Numbered from the stretch's first letter, positions 1 to 12,720 are shown. The stretch: 64,000 bases of DNA from Teratosphaeria epicoccoides (GCA_021401465.1 JADDMT010000080.1:1-64000); one strand, 5' to 3'. Translations and numbers: made by a program. Notes: generated by a model from the sequence alone, not told the origin.

Positions 1-816
1 GCCTCTATTGACGATGACTTCGAAACGCGGATGATCCGCAAGAAGGTCATCAAGCAATTCGCCGCTCCCGCCGCTAAGGCCACGCCCTAGCGCCGTACCG
101 AGAGGCAGCCTGCCTCTAAGCCGGTCCCGAGGACTAAGCCGTAAGTTACTTACTCGAATCCTGTCGCGTGCGTACAGCTAACACATTGTAGCGCCGCCGC
201 CTACGCCGCCTCGACGCTACTGTCTAAGAAGAAGAAGAGGGCCAGGGCCGAAATTGAGGTCAGCGACGAGGAAGCCGAGCCTTCCCCGCTTGCGACCCGC
301 ACTGCGTCCGTCAAGACGCTAAGGCACAAGCCTCTAGGCCAGATCTTTGAGGATGAGGAGGATGACGACGTTCAGGATACCTTCGGTCCTGACGTGATCC
401 CTTCGCGCCGTAGTGTCACTGCACTAGTTGCGCCTAAGGGAGACACCGAGTCCGATGATGTAGTCGACACTCGTGTCAAGAAGCGCAAGATGATCTCGAG
501 GGCCGAGCGCGACAGCCGCAAGCGCGCTCGAGTCTCTTCGCCTTCTGATGCTAAGGATGAGGTAGTCGTCGCGACTAGGCGCAGTAAGGGTGTCGCTAGT
601 TCTCTGGCTACTATAGGCTCCGAAGACGAGCTCCCTCGCAACCTACTAAAGAAGAAGATGCCGGCCTCTCTTCGTGGCGTTGCTACCCCCGTTACTTATA
701 GTCGCTTCGGGGTGTTTGGTAGACCCCGTGCGAGTAGGCAGTCCCTAGCGGACCGCAACAAGAAAGACTCTCCTGCTTCGGGTTCGGTCAGGAAGCCCCT
801 AACTAGTAGTCGCTAA
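1..816 (+). pseudogene. Basic, Lys/Arg/Ser-rich protein of unknown family, 5'-truncated and with one internal stop
   Basis: The window opens inside this gene. Exon 1 reads in frame from base 1 to 140, a 51-nt intron follows (141-191, GTAAGT to TTGTAG with a CTAAC branch point), and exon 2 runs from 192 to the TAA at 814-816. One TAG interrupts exon 1 at 88-90; a C-to-T change of a Gln or Arg codon would explain it. The product is very hydrophilic, with runs such as KKKKRARAE, an acidic EDEEDDD patch and several serine clusters, so a nuclear or chromatin-linked protein is possible. I recognise no domain. It reads toward the converging chromodomain end of the neighbouring retroelement. It carries far fewer stops than the elements beside it, so it may be a host gene lightly touched by RIP, or a poorly known extra retroelement gene. 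Confidence 0.4.
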
Positions 817-949
817 GCATTAGCTACGAAGCTAATCCGAGCATGTCTCTTGTTCTTCTTGGGTTTATTCTAGGTGTGCCTTTAGGCATCAATGATGTAT
901 GAGTAGGGCGTTTGCTTCTCGTTGTCACTTCGCGCGTTATGCGCTACAT

Positions 950-3900
950 ACACGTGTCAAGAATTCTGCTCCGGAACCCTTATCTTCCTACGAATCGACC
1001 TTCTCAAGCCCTGCTCACGCTTCCTCCGCTCTTCGAATTCACAAATAGCTTCCGGAGCGTTCTTGCAGTCTTCGGCCGGAACCTATTATGTGTACTCAGG
1101 TAGGTATCCTTTCTACTTCACCAGATAGTGCGTTGCGCCCTTGCGCCGCATACTGTCCTTAATACCCTCGACTTCCTACTCTTCGTTCTCTTCTGCTACT
1201 AGCATCGGGTCCGCGGGCTCTTCGCCCTTGCGCTGTACCCATAGTTCGAGTAGAGATACGTGGAAGACGTCATGCACACGATACGACGATGGCAACGATA
1301 GCTAGTACGCCTGCGAGCCTATCGCGTCGCGTATCCGGAAGGGTCCGACGAACCTTGGCGTCATCTTCTTGCTCGGAAGTTTCAGCTTGAGATTCTTCGT
1401 CGACAGTAACACCTTCGTACTAACTGCGTACTACATCGGTTTAGCACGGGCGTTATTATGTTTAATCTGGGATTCTGAGGCCTTTTTCTAGTGTTCCATT
1501 AGCACCGAATGTACCTCGCGCATACGCCGCGCTGATTCCGCGGCGGCCGGCACCCTCTCCTCAGAAGACTCGTCCCGAGGCGGTTCTAGGTGTATTTCCG
1601 GATCAAAGCTATAGAGAATCTGAAATGGCGACATGCGCATAGCAGCATACACGCTGTTATTAACTGCAAATTCCGCCATAGGAATTGCGTCAGCCCAGGC
1701 ATCCTGGTTCTTAGCGTAGTAGCACTAAAGGTACTACTTAAGAGTCTAGTTCATACGTTTAGTCTGACCATTAGTCTGTGGATGGAATGCTGTACTTAGG
1801 CGGTGCTTAACACGCGCTTCAAACACAAATTCTTGCTAGTATTCACTAGTAAAGACAGAACCTCGATCCGATAGGATACTTCGGGGGACACTAAAGCGCC
1901 GTATGACTTCGTCGCGAAGTAGCCGCGCAAGCTTGCCACTTGTGCACTTTTTCGTACATAGGATGAAGATATTCATCTTCGAGTATCGGTCGACTACTAC
2001 AAGGACAGCATTAACCACATCGCCTTTCTACTTTGCTGGCGGCAAATCGGTAATGAAATCCATGGTCAAGTCTTGCCATGGTCTCTCTAGTAGTAGGAGC
2101 GCCTAAGCATCGCCGTAGGGGCGATAGCGCCGAGATTTGCTAATCTGGCACGTCTGGCAGGATTTGACATAGTCAGAGACATCCTGTTCTAGCGTAGGCC
2201 ACTAGTATTTGCGTCCGAGAAGTGCGTTCGTCTTCTCTACGCCAAAATGGCCCGCGAGTTCATCGTCATGATGAATACGGAGGAGCTGCGAACGGAGTAC
2301 GCGGTCGGCGGGTACGTAGAGCCTATTGTCAAAGTACCACAAGTCGCCTGACTTGGTCTAGTACTTCGGACCGCCTGCGGTGTCCTAGAGGGCTACACCC
2401 TCATTGATTAACTCCGGTTCTCGCTCTTGCAACCGCTGAATAAGTCTCGAGACTTCTTCAAAGGGTTCTTCAGACATCGCATGCTTACCGCATGTGAGCC
2501 GGTTAACTACCGCACGGATCGAGCTAGACACGGTCGCCACAACTGCCGGATAGGAGGGTTCGTCACTAGCGGAGGCCATGAGGCCCCATTAGACCCGCAG
2601 TCGACCTACAAGAGGAGCTAACGACAGATCGCCGCCCTAAACTGCAAGCTTCGTTTGCAGCGTAGGGAGAAGCTGTCGGTTACCCTCTTCCCTAGTGTCG
2701 TAGTCCGGTCGTCGCGAAGGACTGTCAGCCGGATTCGTCTTTCCGGAACGATGCTAGATAACGAAGTCAAAGCTAGCGAGGAAAGTCGCCTACCTTGCTT
2801 GCCGACCACTTAGCTGCTTCACGCCCATGAAGCCGCGAAGGTTGTTATGGTCGGTAAGCACCTTAATAGGGTGCGCTACGCCTTCGAGGTAGTGTCGGTA
2901 CTCCTTGAAGCCGTCAACAATAGCTAAAAGCTCTTGGTCGTGAGTCTCGTAGTTAAGCTTAGCGCCCTGCATCTTCCGCGACTAGAAGGCAATTAGGTAC
3001 CATCGCGCACTGCCTTCGTGCGACTAGAGCTGCGATATAATTGCGGCTATTGCGAATTTTGAAGCATCGGTCTCTATCCGGATCTTCGTAGCGGGGTCAA
3101 AGTGCCGAAGTATAGGCGCAGTTTGAAAAGCTGCTTTAAGTTCAGAGAAGGCCTTGCTCTAAGCCTCCTCCCAAGGCACTTTCCCTGGCTTTTTTCCTCG
3201 AACCGCGCCCTTTGCGAGGGCCGTGAGGGGAGCCACGATCTTCGAGTAAGATCGTATGAATCTGCGGTAGAAGTTAGTGAATCCTAGGAACACCTGCACT
3301 TCTCGGAGGGTAGTCGGCCGCGGCTACTCCGCGATTGCGGACACCCTTTAGTCATCCATGATGACTCCTTCCGTAGAGACGATGTATCCGAGAAACTCAA
3401 TCCTATCCGTCAGGAATGAGCACTTCTTTAGGTTCGCGTACAGAGCGAACTTGCGGAGCCGTTCGAGCACCATACTTAGATGCCGAATATGCTCCTCCTT
3501 CGAGTCGGAATAGACTAGTATATCGTCTAAATATACTACGCAGCAGGTGTCAACGAGGCCGGCTAGGGCCCGGTTGATATACGCTTAGAACGTCGCTAGT
3601 GCGTTAGTCAAGCCAAACGGCATGACTATATACTCGAAGTGTCCGTACCGCGTTCGGAATGTAGTCTTCTACTCGTCGCCCTTTCGGATCGGTATCTGGT
3701 AGTAGGCGTCCTTCAAGTCGATAGACGAGAAGATGGCGGCGCGACCAAGGCGGTCAAGCGTCTCGCTAATAAGTAGTAGGGGGCAGCGGTTCTTCTAGGT
3801 CACCGCGTTAAGGCCCCTATAGTTAACGCATAGGCGGAGCGTGTTGTCCTTCTTCGGGACGAACATAACTAACGCTCTAGCCTCGCTGTCGCTTCGTCGG

Positions 3901-4699
3901 ATCCACGCGTTCCTTTGCGCCTTGTGGAGGTAGTCTCGAAGTGTTTCGAGCTGCGATTCCGACATAGGGTACAGAGGTCGATGCGGAGGATTGTAACCCT
4001 CCTTAAGGTTAATCGCATGTTCCGCGTCTAGGGCCCGGGCATGGGCCGCAGCCTCTGCGTCGAAAATATCGGCGTATTCCTCTAACTCAGGCGGAAGGGT
4101 AACGTCTTCCTTGACGTTCTGTATGCGGACCGCATACACGCATTAGACCTTCTTCATGTCCTTGTAGAAGCTGTGTGCGTCACGCATCCGCACCGCAGGA
4201 ACTTCGCCTATAGAGCCGTAGAACTAGTTGTCGGTAGCTCTATCAACAACGACTCCCTGCTTGTGGCGCCAAGGGCGGCCGAGCAGGAGCTCCTCATCAG
4301 GAACGTCTTCGGCGTAGAAGACTTCGTTAGTCTCGCGCACTTCTCCCGAGGAGTCCGCGAGTTAGAGGCGCACGTTGTACGCGCCTCGAGCCGCTGCGCC
4401 TTCGCCCCGAAAAGACTTCATGGTAGGCAGCAGGGCTCCTGGGATCGGCTTCAAACCGAGCCGTACGATTACCCTCTAGGGTATCACGTTGACCTCCGCA
4501 AGGTCATCTAACATACAGTCTACTAGCTCGAGCGAGCCATTAACTCGGACCGCGCCGGATAGGCGCCGCGCAGGCCACGAGTCTACACCATCGGTGACAG
4601 ACAGCTTGGATACCCGCGGTAGCCATTCGGTTGTCTCGGGCTTGTCCTTCTTTCGCCTCCCCTCTAGGGAGGTTTCGGACACCTTGCTTACCTTCTTCC
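950..4699 (-). pseudogene. pol of family A: protease, reverse transcriptase, RNase H, integrase, chromodomain (degraded)
   Basis: Fragments identify each domain in order. There is a protease-like segment near 4480-4560, whose active-site Asp-Ser-Gly is no longer recognisable (it reads DDLAEVNVI). RT spans about 4139-3450, with CVNYRGLNAVT near 3800 and the YLDD catalytic box near 3520. RNase H lies at about 2972-2790 (DQELLAIVDGFKEYRHYL, TDHNNLR). Integrase fragments lie at about 2018-1490 (VVDRYSKM, SDRGSVFTS, AEFAVNNSVY), and the chromodomain at about 1190-970 (HYLVK, KGYLPEY, KNAPEAICEFEERRK). Stops between and within the blocks are mainly TAG, as expected from C-to-T change of CAG or G-to-A change of TGG. 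It cannot be functional. Most of the short open frames on either strand here are leftovers of this one gene. Confidence 0.85.
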
Positions 4700-5921
4700 T
4701 ATCACTTCGTTTAGGACAGCGAGCCGCCTAGTAGTCCCTCGCTCTACAGATGTGGCAGCTACTCGGAGGCTTCTCGCTACCGTCTTTTGGCTCGGAGGGC
4801 TTGCTCCTCCGGAATGAACTACCGCGTTAGACGTGGCCCCTAGGGCGCTTGTGATGGCGGCCCTTCGGGGGGTCCTCAGGGCTTAGACGCTTATTGTCCT
4901 TACCGCCCGATTTCCCATTTCGCTTCAAGGTGATTTCCATACGTGTCGCAAGGGACACGAGGTCTTGCCGAGTTGTCAGAAGTTCATGAAAAGTCATGAT
5001 TGTGTTCCGAAGATTGTCATCGAGTTTGACGAGCAAGTGCCGCACGCGTTACGTCTCGGTATAGGGTGGCATCTGTCCCTCGAGCGTGGCGAGATAGGTT
5101 GCGAAGCTAGAGGTTGTTTGTCCCTTCCCCTGCTTAGCCTTCTCGTACTCGACAGACACGGTAAGGGCGCGATTCCCCGGATCCTCGACCTGGTCGACAC
5201 AGAACTAGCGAAAGTCCGCCTACGTATACGTTCTGTCGTGGACCCGCATAAGGTCATACCGCTCATGCTAATTGTTGCGAGGTTCCTTATCCTCTTCGAG
5301 CCACATTACACTAAAGGCGACTCGTTCGCCCTCCGTGGAATACCCGCGTAGGTTAAGCACGAAAACTGCCTCACATGCCTGCAAGAAAGTTCGAGCCTCC
5401 TTCAAGGTGTCTCCCTTGAACGGCTTCAGGTTGCGTGCGTTACGACTACCTCCTAGTTAGCCTACTATGGCCCCGAATTCAGGCACCAAGTTCGCGGGTA
5501 CACGCGGAGGGTCTGCGCCTCCCGGTAAGTTGTCTTCGCGGGTCCCTGGCGTGAAATCTCGCTAGATTTCTTCGTCCGCTAGTTCGTTAGTACCGCTCAT
5601 GGCGACGTCTTCGTCGTCCTCGCCGTTGTCGCTGCTAGGAGCGGTGCGGCTCCGGCTCTAGTTCGCAAGGCGGTTCGCGACCTAATCGACAATCATGGCT
5701 ACGAGGGCCGGGTCGATAGTCGGGGTTAGCTGCGGTCCCTATGCGGGGGGTCTATTGCCTAGTCCGCCGCGTAATTGTCCTCTAGCGGAACCGTCGCTCG
5801 ATGCAGTGTCGCTCGCAGCGGTTACTTCTGCGGGCTGGTTACTCGGGCTAGCTTCGCCATCGCGGGCGCTCGGGATGGCGCTCGCTGCGCGTTAGTTGCG
5901 AGTTCGTGGTGCTCCAGACAT
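4700..5921 (-). pseudogene. gag of family A retrotransposon (degraded)
   Basis: The ATG at 5921-5919 opens MSGAPRTRN and then meets a TAG. A gag-like helical segment (MRHLLVKLDDNLRNTIMTFHELL) lies at about 5045-4977, followed by a basic linker. A zinc-knuckle remnant near 4760-4700 reads CHIC then RARDY, stop, AARC, so the His of the usual CCHC box has become Tyr (CAC to TAC) and a neighbouring residue a stop. Both are transitions of the RIP type. The homologous copy A2 at 13485-14880 has the same region with a different set of mutations. Confidence 0.75.
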
Positions 5922-6330
5922 ATCGTAGTATTCTCTGCCAGACTGCAAAGCAGGGGGGAGAAAGCAGAACTGATATAGATGTATGTGCTATATGATATGA
6001 AAATATCTCGCAGTGTGACAGAGTAATCCGACCTTTTAGTAGGTACAAGACAGCGCTGCTTTCTGCTTATCGCAGAGGTGGCGCTAAGGGTGCTTATAAC
6101 CCCTGACGCTCCTCAATTAGGGAAAGCATGTCCGAGCCTAACCCCGTAGGGGTACCGTAGGGTCAGCGACGTGGGGGCGTCCTACGTCGACAACTGATCC
6201 TACTCGGACGACATACGAGCCAACGTATGTACGAAGGACCCCCTTGCCATATGTGGCAGGGTCACTGCATGCCAAGGGCGGCCATTAGAACCCATGCGGT
6301 TCAAATGGTCCCCTAGTATCAACCGTATTA

Positions 6331-7577
6331 GCAGCTAGCTAGCTTATCTACCTTGTATATTTACTGCCCTTTCTACAGAGCCTTCGCTACCTGTTATTCT
6401 AGCGCACGTCTCTCTATGCGCGACAATTCCTGTTTGACTTGATTAAGAGATATCGTAACCATGGGCTTGATGAGGAGAGTGTATAAGAGCTCGACCTAGA
6501 AACCCCTCTGCCTAGGAGTAGTACTACTAATCTTGCTATTAAGCTATTTACGCCGCGCCATGTTGACTTTGACCTCTAACGCCGCGATTAGATGGCTGAC
6601 ACGGGTTCTTGCTCGCTCGACGAATAAGCCGTAGAGAGTAGTTAACTAATCCGTTAGGTAGTAGGTCAGAAAGTCTGCGTAGAGAGACACCTTACTTACT
6701 ACACTAGGCTTAGCGAAGAAAGCAAGTATAGATCTCCGCGCCCTCGCTAATTCGTCCTAGCTAGCGATCATGGTGTACTACGTGATTAGACGGTTAAAGC
6801 CAGGACTTAGTAGGGCGGGGTACTAAACATTCTGAATGCACGATAGCAACAAGGCCTAGTCTCTTATAGTGTACTCTCGATAGGCTATGGAAGTAGCCTC
6901 GCTTAGTCGGTGTAAGAGTAGCTGCTAGCTAGGAGCAGGCTCTTTCTAATCTAAGATCAGCTAGCCGTTGTCACTGACTAGCTCGCGTAGCTAGCGGATT
7001 AGCCCCGAATAGACCCGTAGCTCGAACATCTCTAGTACGCCCTTTACAAATACTATCTAAAAGCCGTTAGGGCATCTAGCAGCCTGCTTGATGCTAGCTG
7101 TAGGGGTACGACCGAGCCTCGACTAGATGAAGCGCTACGAGTCCACGCTTCCCTAGTAGTCCCGCATAGTACTAAAGATTAGTTAGTAATAGTATTGCCT
7201 CTAAGGCCTAGCTATAACACATACTACTAGCTCTTATCTAGCATCTTAGCACAGAAGTCTAGGAAGTATACACTATCTAGCGCAGCTAGCTTTGCACTCG
7301 CTAGGAGCCTAATCAGGCTACTGCCGCATGCGACGTCGAGCACCTTGTGCCTAGCTCGATGCTCTACCTAAGGGGCGTGGTTAACAAGATCCTCGTAGGC
7401 ATCGAAGTCCGGATATGCCTTCTGCAGCGCGACGGCGGCTTCTGATGCCTAGACAGTATCGCGGACGTAGTCGGCCGCGAACTCGGCGTGCTTAGAACCT
7501 ACACTAATCGCCGGCTCTAGGTCTAGGGTCGGATTCGTCGACATAGTAGGTTTGGATTCTACTAGCGCGTTAGTTTA
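6331..7577 (-). mobile_element. About 1.25-kb insertion in the family A leader carrying an unidentified RIP-degraded ORF
   Basis: Comparison with copy A2 shows that 6331-7577 is extra sequence: A2 reads straight through from the match of ...CCGTATTA to that of TAGTCTCGTTA. On the minus strand it carries an ORF from ATG 7544-7542 beginning MSTNPTLDLEPAISVGS, then a TAG, then a stretch with HKVLDVACGS, and later VSLYADFLTYYLTD and HLIAALEVKVNMARRK near 6700-6600, with TAG stops between. The VLDVACGS segment looks like a nucleotide-binding loop of a Rossmann methyltransferase, but no second motif supports this. No terminal inverted repeats or clear target duplication were found. It could be an unclassified transposon or a captured gene. 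Confidence 0.45.
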
Positions 7578-7745
7578 TAGTCTCGTTATACGAGCATATA
7601 ATGCTTACATGCCGTAGTGTTGTTAGTGTGCTAGTATCTGTATAGATGCTAAAGAAGAAGCCGAGTACTAGATGAGGTAGTTGTTTAAAAGAAAGAAGTT
7701 TAGAGTACTAAGCTTCTTTTGTATTTTAGTAGCTATAGGTCATGT

Positions 7746-8393
7746 GCTCTACATAGTCGCTAACTACACACGTTGCATTGTCACATTATTAGCTTCTGCC
7801 TGAAAAATGACCAGAAATAGAAGGCACATGACGCTACTGCCTGAAAAATGGCTAGAAACGGAAGGCACGCGACGCTGTTACAGATTCTGTTAAATATCAC
7901 ACACTGCTACCTAGGCACATGACTGAATGAAGAAGGCACGATATCAGGCGATTCTGCCTCGAAAGGCAGTAAAAAATGATCCTCGTGGTTACGACCTACG
8001 GACCTTATCTACTACCATATGGAGGCATTAGGAATAGTAGCAACTGCGACATAGTCACACTAACGCTAGCTTAACAGCGGCATGTGCACTCGGCAGACAT
8101 AGCTGCATAGGATAGATGTCGCCATATTTGCTGCTTCTTTGTTAAGAGCGATAACTACCTACATGTAGCACATAGCGGCACGTAGTAGCTAACTAATCTA
8201 GACGGCAGTTACGAGGGCCTCATGTGCGCTAGCTAGGCGGCAGCACGTGTACTTAGCAGCAAGAGATATCTATATCTACTACTGCTCTTCTACTTTAACT
8301 CTTTACTAATTACATTAACTAACTTTGAAGACTTGCCCGATACACACAAGTAGTAGTAACATTAATCAACCCTCTATCTTACTATTCGAGACA
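7746..8393. other. Non-coding, repeat-derived stretch between the family A leader and the next degraded ORF
   Basis: No usable reading frame on either strand. The sequence is rich in CTAG, GTAG and CATAG words typical of RIP-mutated repeats. It holds a 41-bp tandem duplication (7796-7877) and several imperfect palindromes around TAGCACATAGC, a word that recurs just beyond the last LTR near 24600. Confidence 0.5.
7796..7877. repeat. Direct tandem duplication, 2 x 41 bp
   Basis: Two adjacent units begin CTGCCTGAAAAATG and end GAAGGCAC..GACGCT. They differ only at a few C/T and G/A positions, which suggests the duplication came before the RIP-type mutation. Confidence 0.75.
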
Positions 8394-9200
8394 ATGGCTA
8401 GCATAGTCGCTTAATGCGCCAATTATGGCATCGACAGCCCGCTTAAGATGTGCCTATGTCAGGTAGTAGCCTACTACAGTAAGAATTGCCAGATAATCGA
8501 CTAGCACGACAACTATAAGGACAGCTACGCTAGGCGGCTAACCCGGAATAGGAATAAGTATGTAGTCAACCCTGAGATATGACGACTAGTTACTAACTTC
8601 ATGTTTACTAGACGCGTCAAAATCCTGCTGTTCAAGAAGATCTTTAAAGGGGAGGACATAGCGAGTCGCGCGACGAGGGAGCGGGCTAATAGTATACTGC
8701 CCCTGATTACAAACAAGGTGTTCGGAGTGCTACTTACTAGACCGCTAGGTACACATGAGCTTTTCTTTAGCGGGCTAATCGTCGTCGGTTACAATAGGAC
8801 CCCTAACGCCCCTTAGATGAGTTTTAGGGGGGTCCGTGTGTTTAGGAGCAAAAGGAATAGGAAGGTTGTCTTCATTGTAATGAAGACAGAAGACGCTAAT
8901 TAGTCAGGCTAAAAGAAGGTCAATGTCGAGTACAAGACAGAAGACTAGTACACCTAGGCATTCTACTAAGGCCTGTAGAATACATACGACATAGAGCCAT
9001 CGTATGACGAGTTCTCTCTATAGTTTAGACAGCGTCTACGGGGCGAGTTTAGCGACGTCGTCGCAGGAGCCCGCAACAACTTCGCTACTTTGAATGGCAT
9101 AATGAACAAGCCGTTTATCGTCTAGTACTACATGCAGAGGAACGAGATGCGCTAACAAGTGCATATGTGCATCTCGACACACGTTTCTAAGGCCATAGTA
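8394..9200 (+). pseudogene. Unidentified RIP-degraded ORF in the transposon island
   Basis: Starting at ATG 8394 one frame can be followed for about 260 codons if TAG, TAA and TGA are ignored: MASIVA, stop, CANYGIDSPLKMCLCQVVAYY, then a longer open block at 8601-8816 (MFTRRVKILLFKKIFKGED...GLIVVGYNRTPNAP), then FRGVRVFRSKRNRKVVFIV, and finally FRQRLRGEFSDVVAGARNNF and MNKPFIV near 9040-9120. The stops are of the kind made from CAG, CAA, TGG and CGA by C-to-T or G-to-A change. I do not recognise the family. The position between two retrotransposons suggests a transposon protein, but a host gene caught in a repeat is not excluded. Confidence 0.4.
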
Positions 9201-10140
9201 GGCTAGCGAGCAGGTAGGCGTAGAGACATAGTAGTGTTCTAAACGGGGTCTAGCCGTGTTTCCTGAAGTCTGGCGAGCTAGCGGAGATAGTATTACTTAT
9301 AGTTTACTTGTTTCTTAGCTCCTATGAGACTAGCATGCTAGTAAGAGCTACAGTCCCTGCTAATTTGATACGGCAATAGCAGGTAGATGTGATTCGACAG
9401 TAGCATATTTTGGTCGTAGTAGCTACTTAGCTACTACTGACATAGCGGGCAGGTATGTATGTATTTACTAGAATTCAGATGACATTAATGCGGACCTCTG
9501 TAGTTTTGTGTACTCTAAGCAGTTCGTACTCTACATGACTATTATAGCTGCTCGGCTGCCTCGACTTCGGTTTCTAGCAGTCAAGAAGTATGAGGGAATG
9601 TTAGAGAGCGTAGAGGTCGAAGACAAGATCGTCGAATAGGTTGCGGACTAGATGCGCCTCTAAGCGTATAAGGAAAGGCATAGGAGGATGTAGACGACTT
9701 ACAAGCTACAGCCGTCGACTATAGAAGGCTTCGGAGACTGCCTACAGCGTAGAGACGGCAGCGTAGTAGCTAGTACGGTGAATAAGCTATGTAAGGGGGC
9801 AGTCTGAAGACAAGTTTCATTCTAACTACTGCATATCGCTAACACTCGGTAGTAATGCCTGTCGCCAGATTACACGGCTAGGAGTAGGGCTAAGTAGACG
9901 TACACGTTAGAGGAGCGTACGAGTATAGGTAAGTAGCGATCGAGTAGAAAGCCGTTAAATAAGCACGCCTACGAGTAGGCATGAGTAGGAAGGCTAACGA
10001 GCCCGTGAATCGAGTGGCTAGGAGTAGGGCTGAGTAGGCCGAGCTAGTAGAATACTGCTAGTATACTACTAGCACCTACTTAGCTAACTTAGCTCTACTC
10101 GGTCTACTCTTCGTACTTCGTACTACTCAGGGGTTAGGTT
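9201..10140. other. Mosaic repeat debris upstream of truncated element B1
   Basis: No gene can be followed. A 23-bp word containing GGCTAGGAGTAGGGCT occurs near 9877 and again near 10017, and the flanks are rich in CTACTAG/CTAGTAG. This is the junction where family B pol sequence starts abruptly at about 10141. Confidence 0.4.
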
Positions 10141-12299
10141 TTCGAGATGTCGTAAAAGAGTAGCCTACGCTAACTAATGTCAAGGAAGTATAGTCCTTCC
10201 TTAGGTTCGCTAACTTCTACCGAAGGTTCATCGCGAACTATTTAAGGATCACGGCACTACTTACGACCCTTACTACAAAGGATATACTATTCGTGTAGGA
10301 CGACGCCTAACAGAATGCCTTTAATGAACTCAAGCAACGATTTACAGATTAGCCAATCTTGCTAGTATTCGACCCTAATAAGCCTATTATAGTCGAAACA
10401 GATGCCTCTGACGTAGCACTTAGGGCATGCTTAAGTTAACTAGGACCGAGTAGACGACTACAGCTAGTCGCCTATCACTTGAGGAAGCTGTCTAGACCTA
10501 AACTCTATTACGACGTCTATGACAAAGAACTTCTAGCTATAGTAGATGCCTACAAGGCCTAGCGAGTCTACTTAGAAGGTTCTAAGTACTAGGTTACGGT
10601 CTACACAGACTATGAGAACTTGCGATACTTTATTATGACGAAAGAGTTAAACTGACGACAAGTCTAATAGAGTAAGGAACTCTCTAGCTTTAACTACAAG
10701 ATCGTCTATCGCAAGGGGTCCGAGAACGCACGCGCTGACGCACTTAGCCGCCAGACTGACTACATGAAGGGCGTGAAACAGGAGAAACATGCTATTCTCT
10801 AGGAGAATAGCAATAGCACGCTTAGAGTTAACTGACTCGCGGCCATAGCTACTACATAGACTCGCGAATTCTAGGACGACCTAAAGAACGCACTAGTCTA
10901 CGACCTAACTACACTTGCTATCTGTAACGACATTGATAGATAGGAGGACTAGGAAGACGAAGACAGAGTGCTTCTCTTCTAAGGGTTAGTATATATGCTA
11001 ACATCCTTACGCTTAGAGCTGCTACGCCTCTGACATGACGTACCTTAGGCAGGACACCTAGGGGTATCTAAAATGAAGCAAATTCTCTGACAAGAATATT
11101 ACTTCCCTAGGATAGGTAGAGCAATTAAGGACTATGTCTGTTAATATGTAACTTGCTAACAGAGTAAGCATGACTGTCATAAACCGTATAGGCTACTACA
11201 ACCATTAAAGGTACCCTAACGGCTATAGGAATCGCTCGCTATGGACTTTATTGTTAAACTACCCTAGTCGAGAGAACCTGCTACTAATGAGTTCTTCGAT
11301 AGAATCATGGTAGTAGTTAACTAATTCACTAAGTTCAGGAAATTTATCCCCTACTATAAAGACTTTAAGACTAAAGATATCGCACATGTCTTCATTAAAT
11401 AGGTAGTAGTACTACACGGTATGCTACGAGACCTAGTAATAGATCGAGGATCTGTGTTTACCTCTAACTTCTAGAAGGCCCTAATGAGACAATTCTAGGT
11501 CAAACATCTACTAAGTACTTCCTTCTACCCTTAGACAGATAGACAGACAGAGCGTCTAAATTAGACGTTAGAATAGTACCTTCGATCCTATGTGAATAGG
11601 GACTAGAACAACTAGGTAGAGTTGTTGCTAATAGCACAACTCGCGTATAATAGTACGCTAGCAGAGTCGACAGGACTCTCGCTATTTTAGATAGCGTACG
11701 GATTAGCTATAGAAGACATTCTAGATGTCTTAACTAGTGATCTAAACCTAGTAGCACTTAGGCGAGTAGAACACCTACGCCGACTGCAAACAGAAGCACG
11801 ACTCGACCTGTAGTTCTATTAACAGAACATAGCATAGTACGCAAATCGTAAGAGAATTAAGGGACTAATTCTAAAGGAGGGGGACAAGGTATATCTCCTC
11901 CGCTGTCACATCAAATTAGACAAGCCGAGTAAAAAACTAGACACTGTAAAACTAGGACTATTCTAGATCAAGGCTAAGAAAGGACTAGTTAATTTTAAGT
12001 TACAGCTACCCGAGCAGATGAGAATACACCCTATGTTCTATGTCTCTCTACTAGAACAAGTAGCGCTAGACGCTACACTGTAAACAGAACCCTTACTACT
12101 CGACCCTAAAGTAGAAGAACTAGAGTATACTGTCGAGAAGATCGTCGACACTCGCTAGAAGGACAGACAGCGAGAGTACTTAGTAAAATAGGAAGGATAC
12201 GGGAGTACCGAAAATACCTAGGAACCCCTTAAACACCTACGAAACTGTTAGCAGAAGGTATAGAGCTTTAAGCGGAAAACGAACCTAGGAAGAAGGTTA

Positions 12300-12720
12300 T
12301 AAGCTACGACTAGGCTCCTGCGGGACGCCATTAATGGGCTTAGCTACCACGCTATCTAGGAAACCCTAGTATGACATGTTAGCGAAACCTTCTATTACGC
12401 TCTATGTCGTCAGACTAAGAGCAAGACCTGTCGAGGGATCTAGGTTAAGGAGAAACCTAGCCTGCTAAAGAGCCTGCTCTTTAGCCTCATCCTCCCTAAT
12501 CTCACGCTCCTTAAGAGCGCGACTATCCTCGACCTCATGGTTAACCGCGTCTAACTATTTCCGAAGACGCATCTCCTTTACATGCGCCTCTATTATCTTC
12601 TACGAAGCCTTGGCTAGGGCCGCCTTCGCATGATCGAGATCAGCAATTAGTCTTTTCCGCTAATTACCTAACCTCTTCTACTCGACCTCTATTACCTTTA
12701 CGTCGCAACTTCGACAGTTG
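12300..12720 (-). pseudogene. Antisense coiled-coil ORF between pol and 3' LTR of element B1 (degraded)
   Basis: This is the counterpart of the antisense frame at 23310-23760 in B2, with the same glutamate/leucine-rich helical segment. It is interrupted by additional RIP-type stops. See the B2 entry for the description. Confidence 0.4.

Larger units (their letters stand above)
950..7745 (-). mobile_element. Family A Ty3/gypsy chromodomain retrotransposon (copy A1), RIP-degraded and interrupted
   Basis: Read on the minus strand the order is leader or LTR sequence (about 7745-5922), gag starting at ATG 5921-5919, protease, reverse transcriptase, RNase H, integrase and a C-terminal chromodomain ending near 950. 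Stops, mostly TAG, occur throughout. The leader is split by about 1.2 kb of foreign sequence (about 6331-7577). The uninterrupted leader is seen in copy A2, where 14870-15285 matches 5921-6330 and 15287-15440 matches 7578-7735. I could not pair two LTRs for this copy. The order RT-RNaseH-IN-chromodomain places it among the chromoviruses. Confidence 0.85.

Noticed and set aside
7450..7544. Calling the insertion ORF a methyltransferase
   Set aside because: Only one loop-like motif (VLDVACGS) is present and the rest cannot be aligned to the fold.
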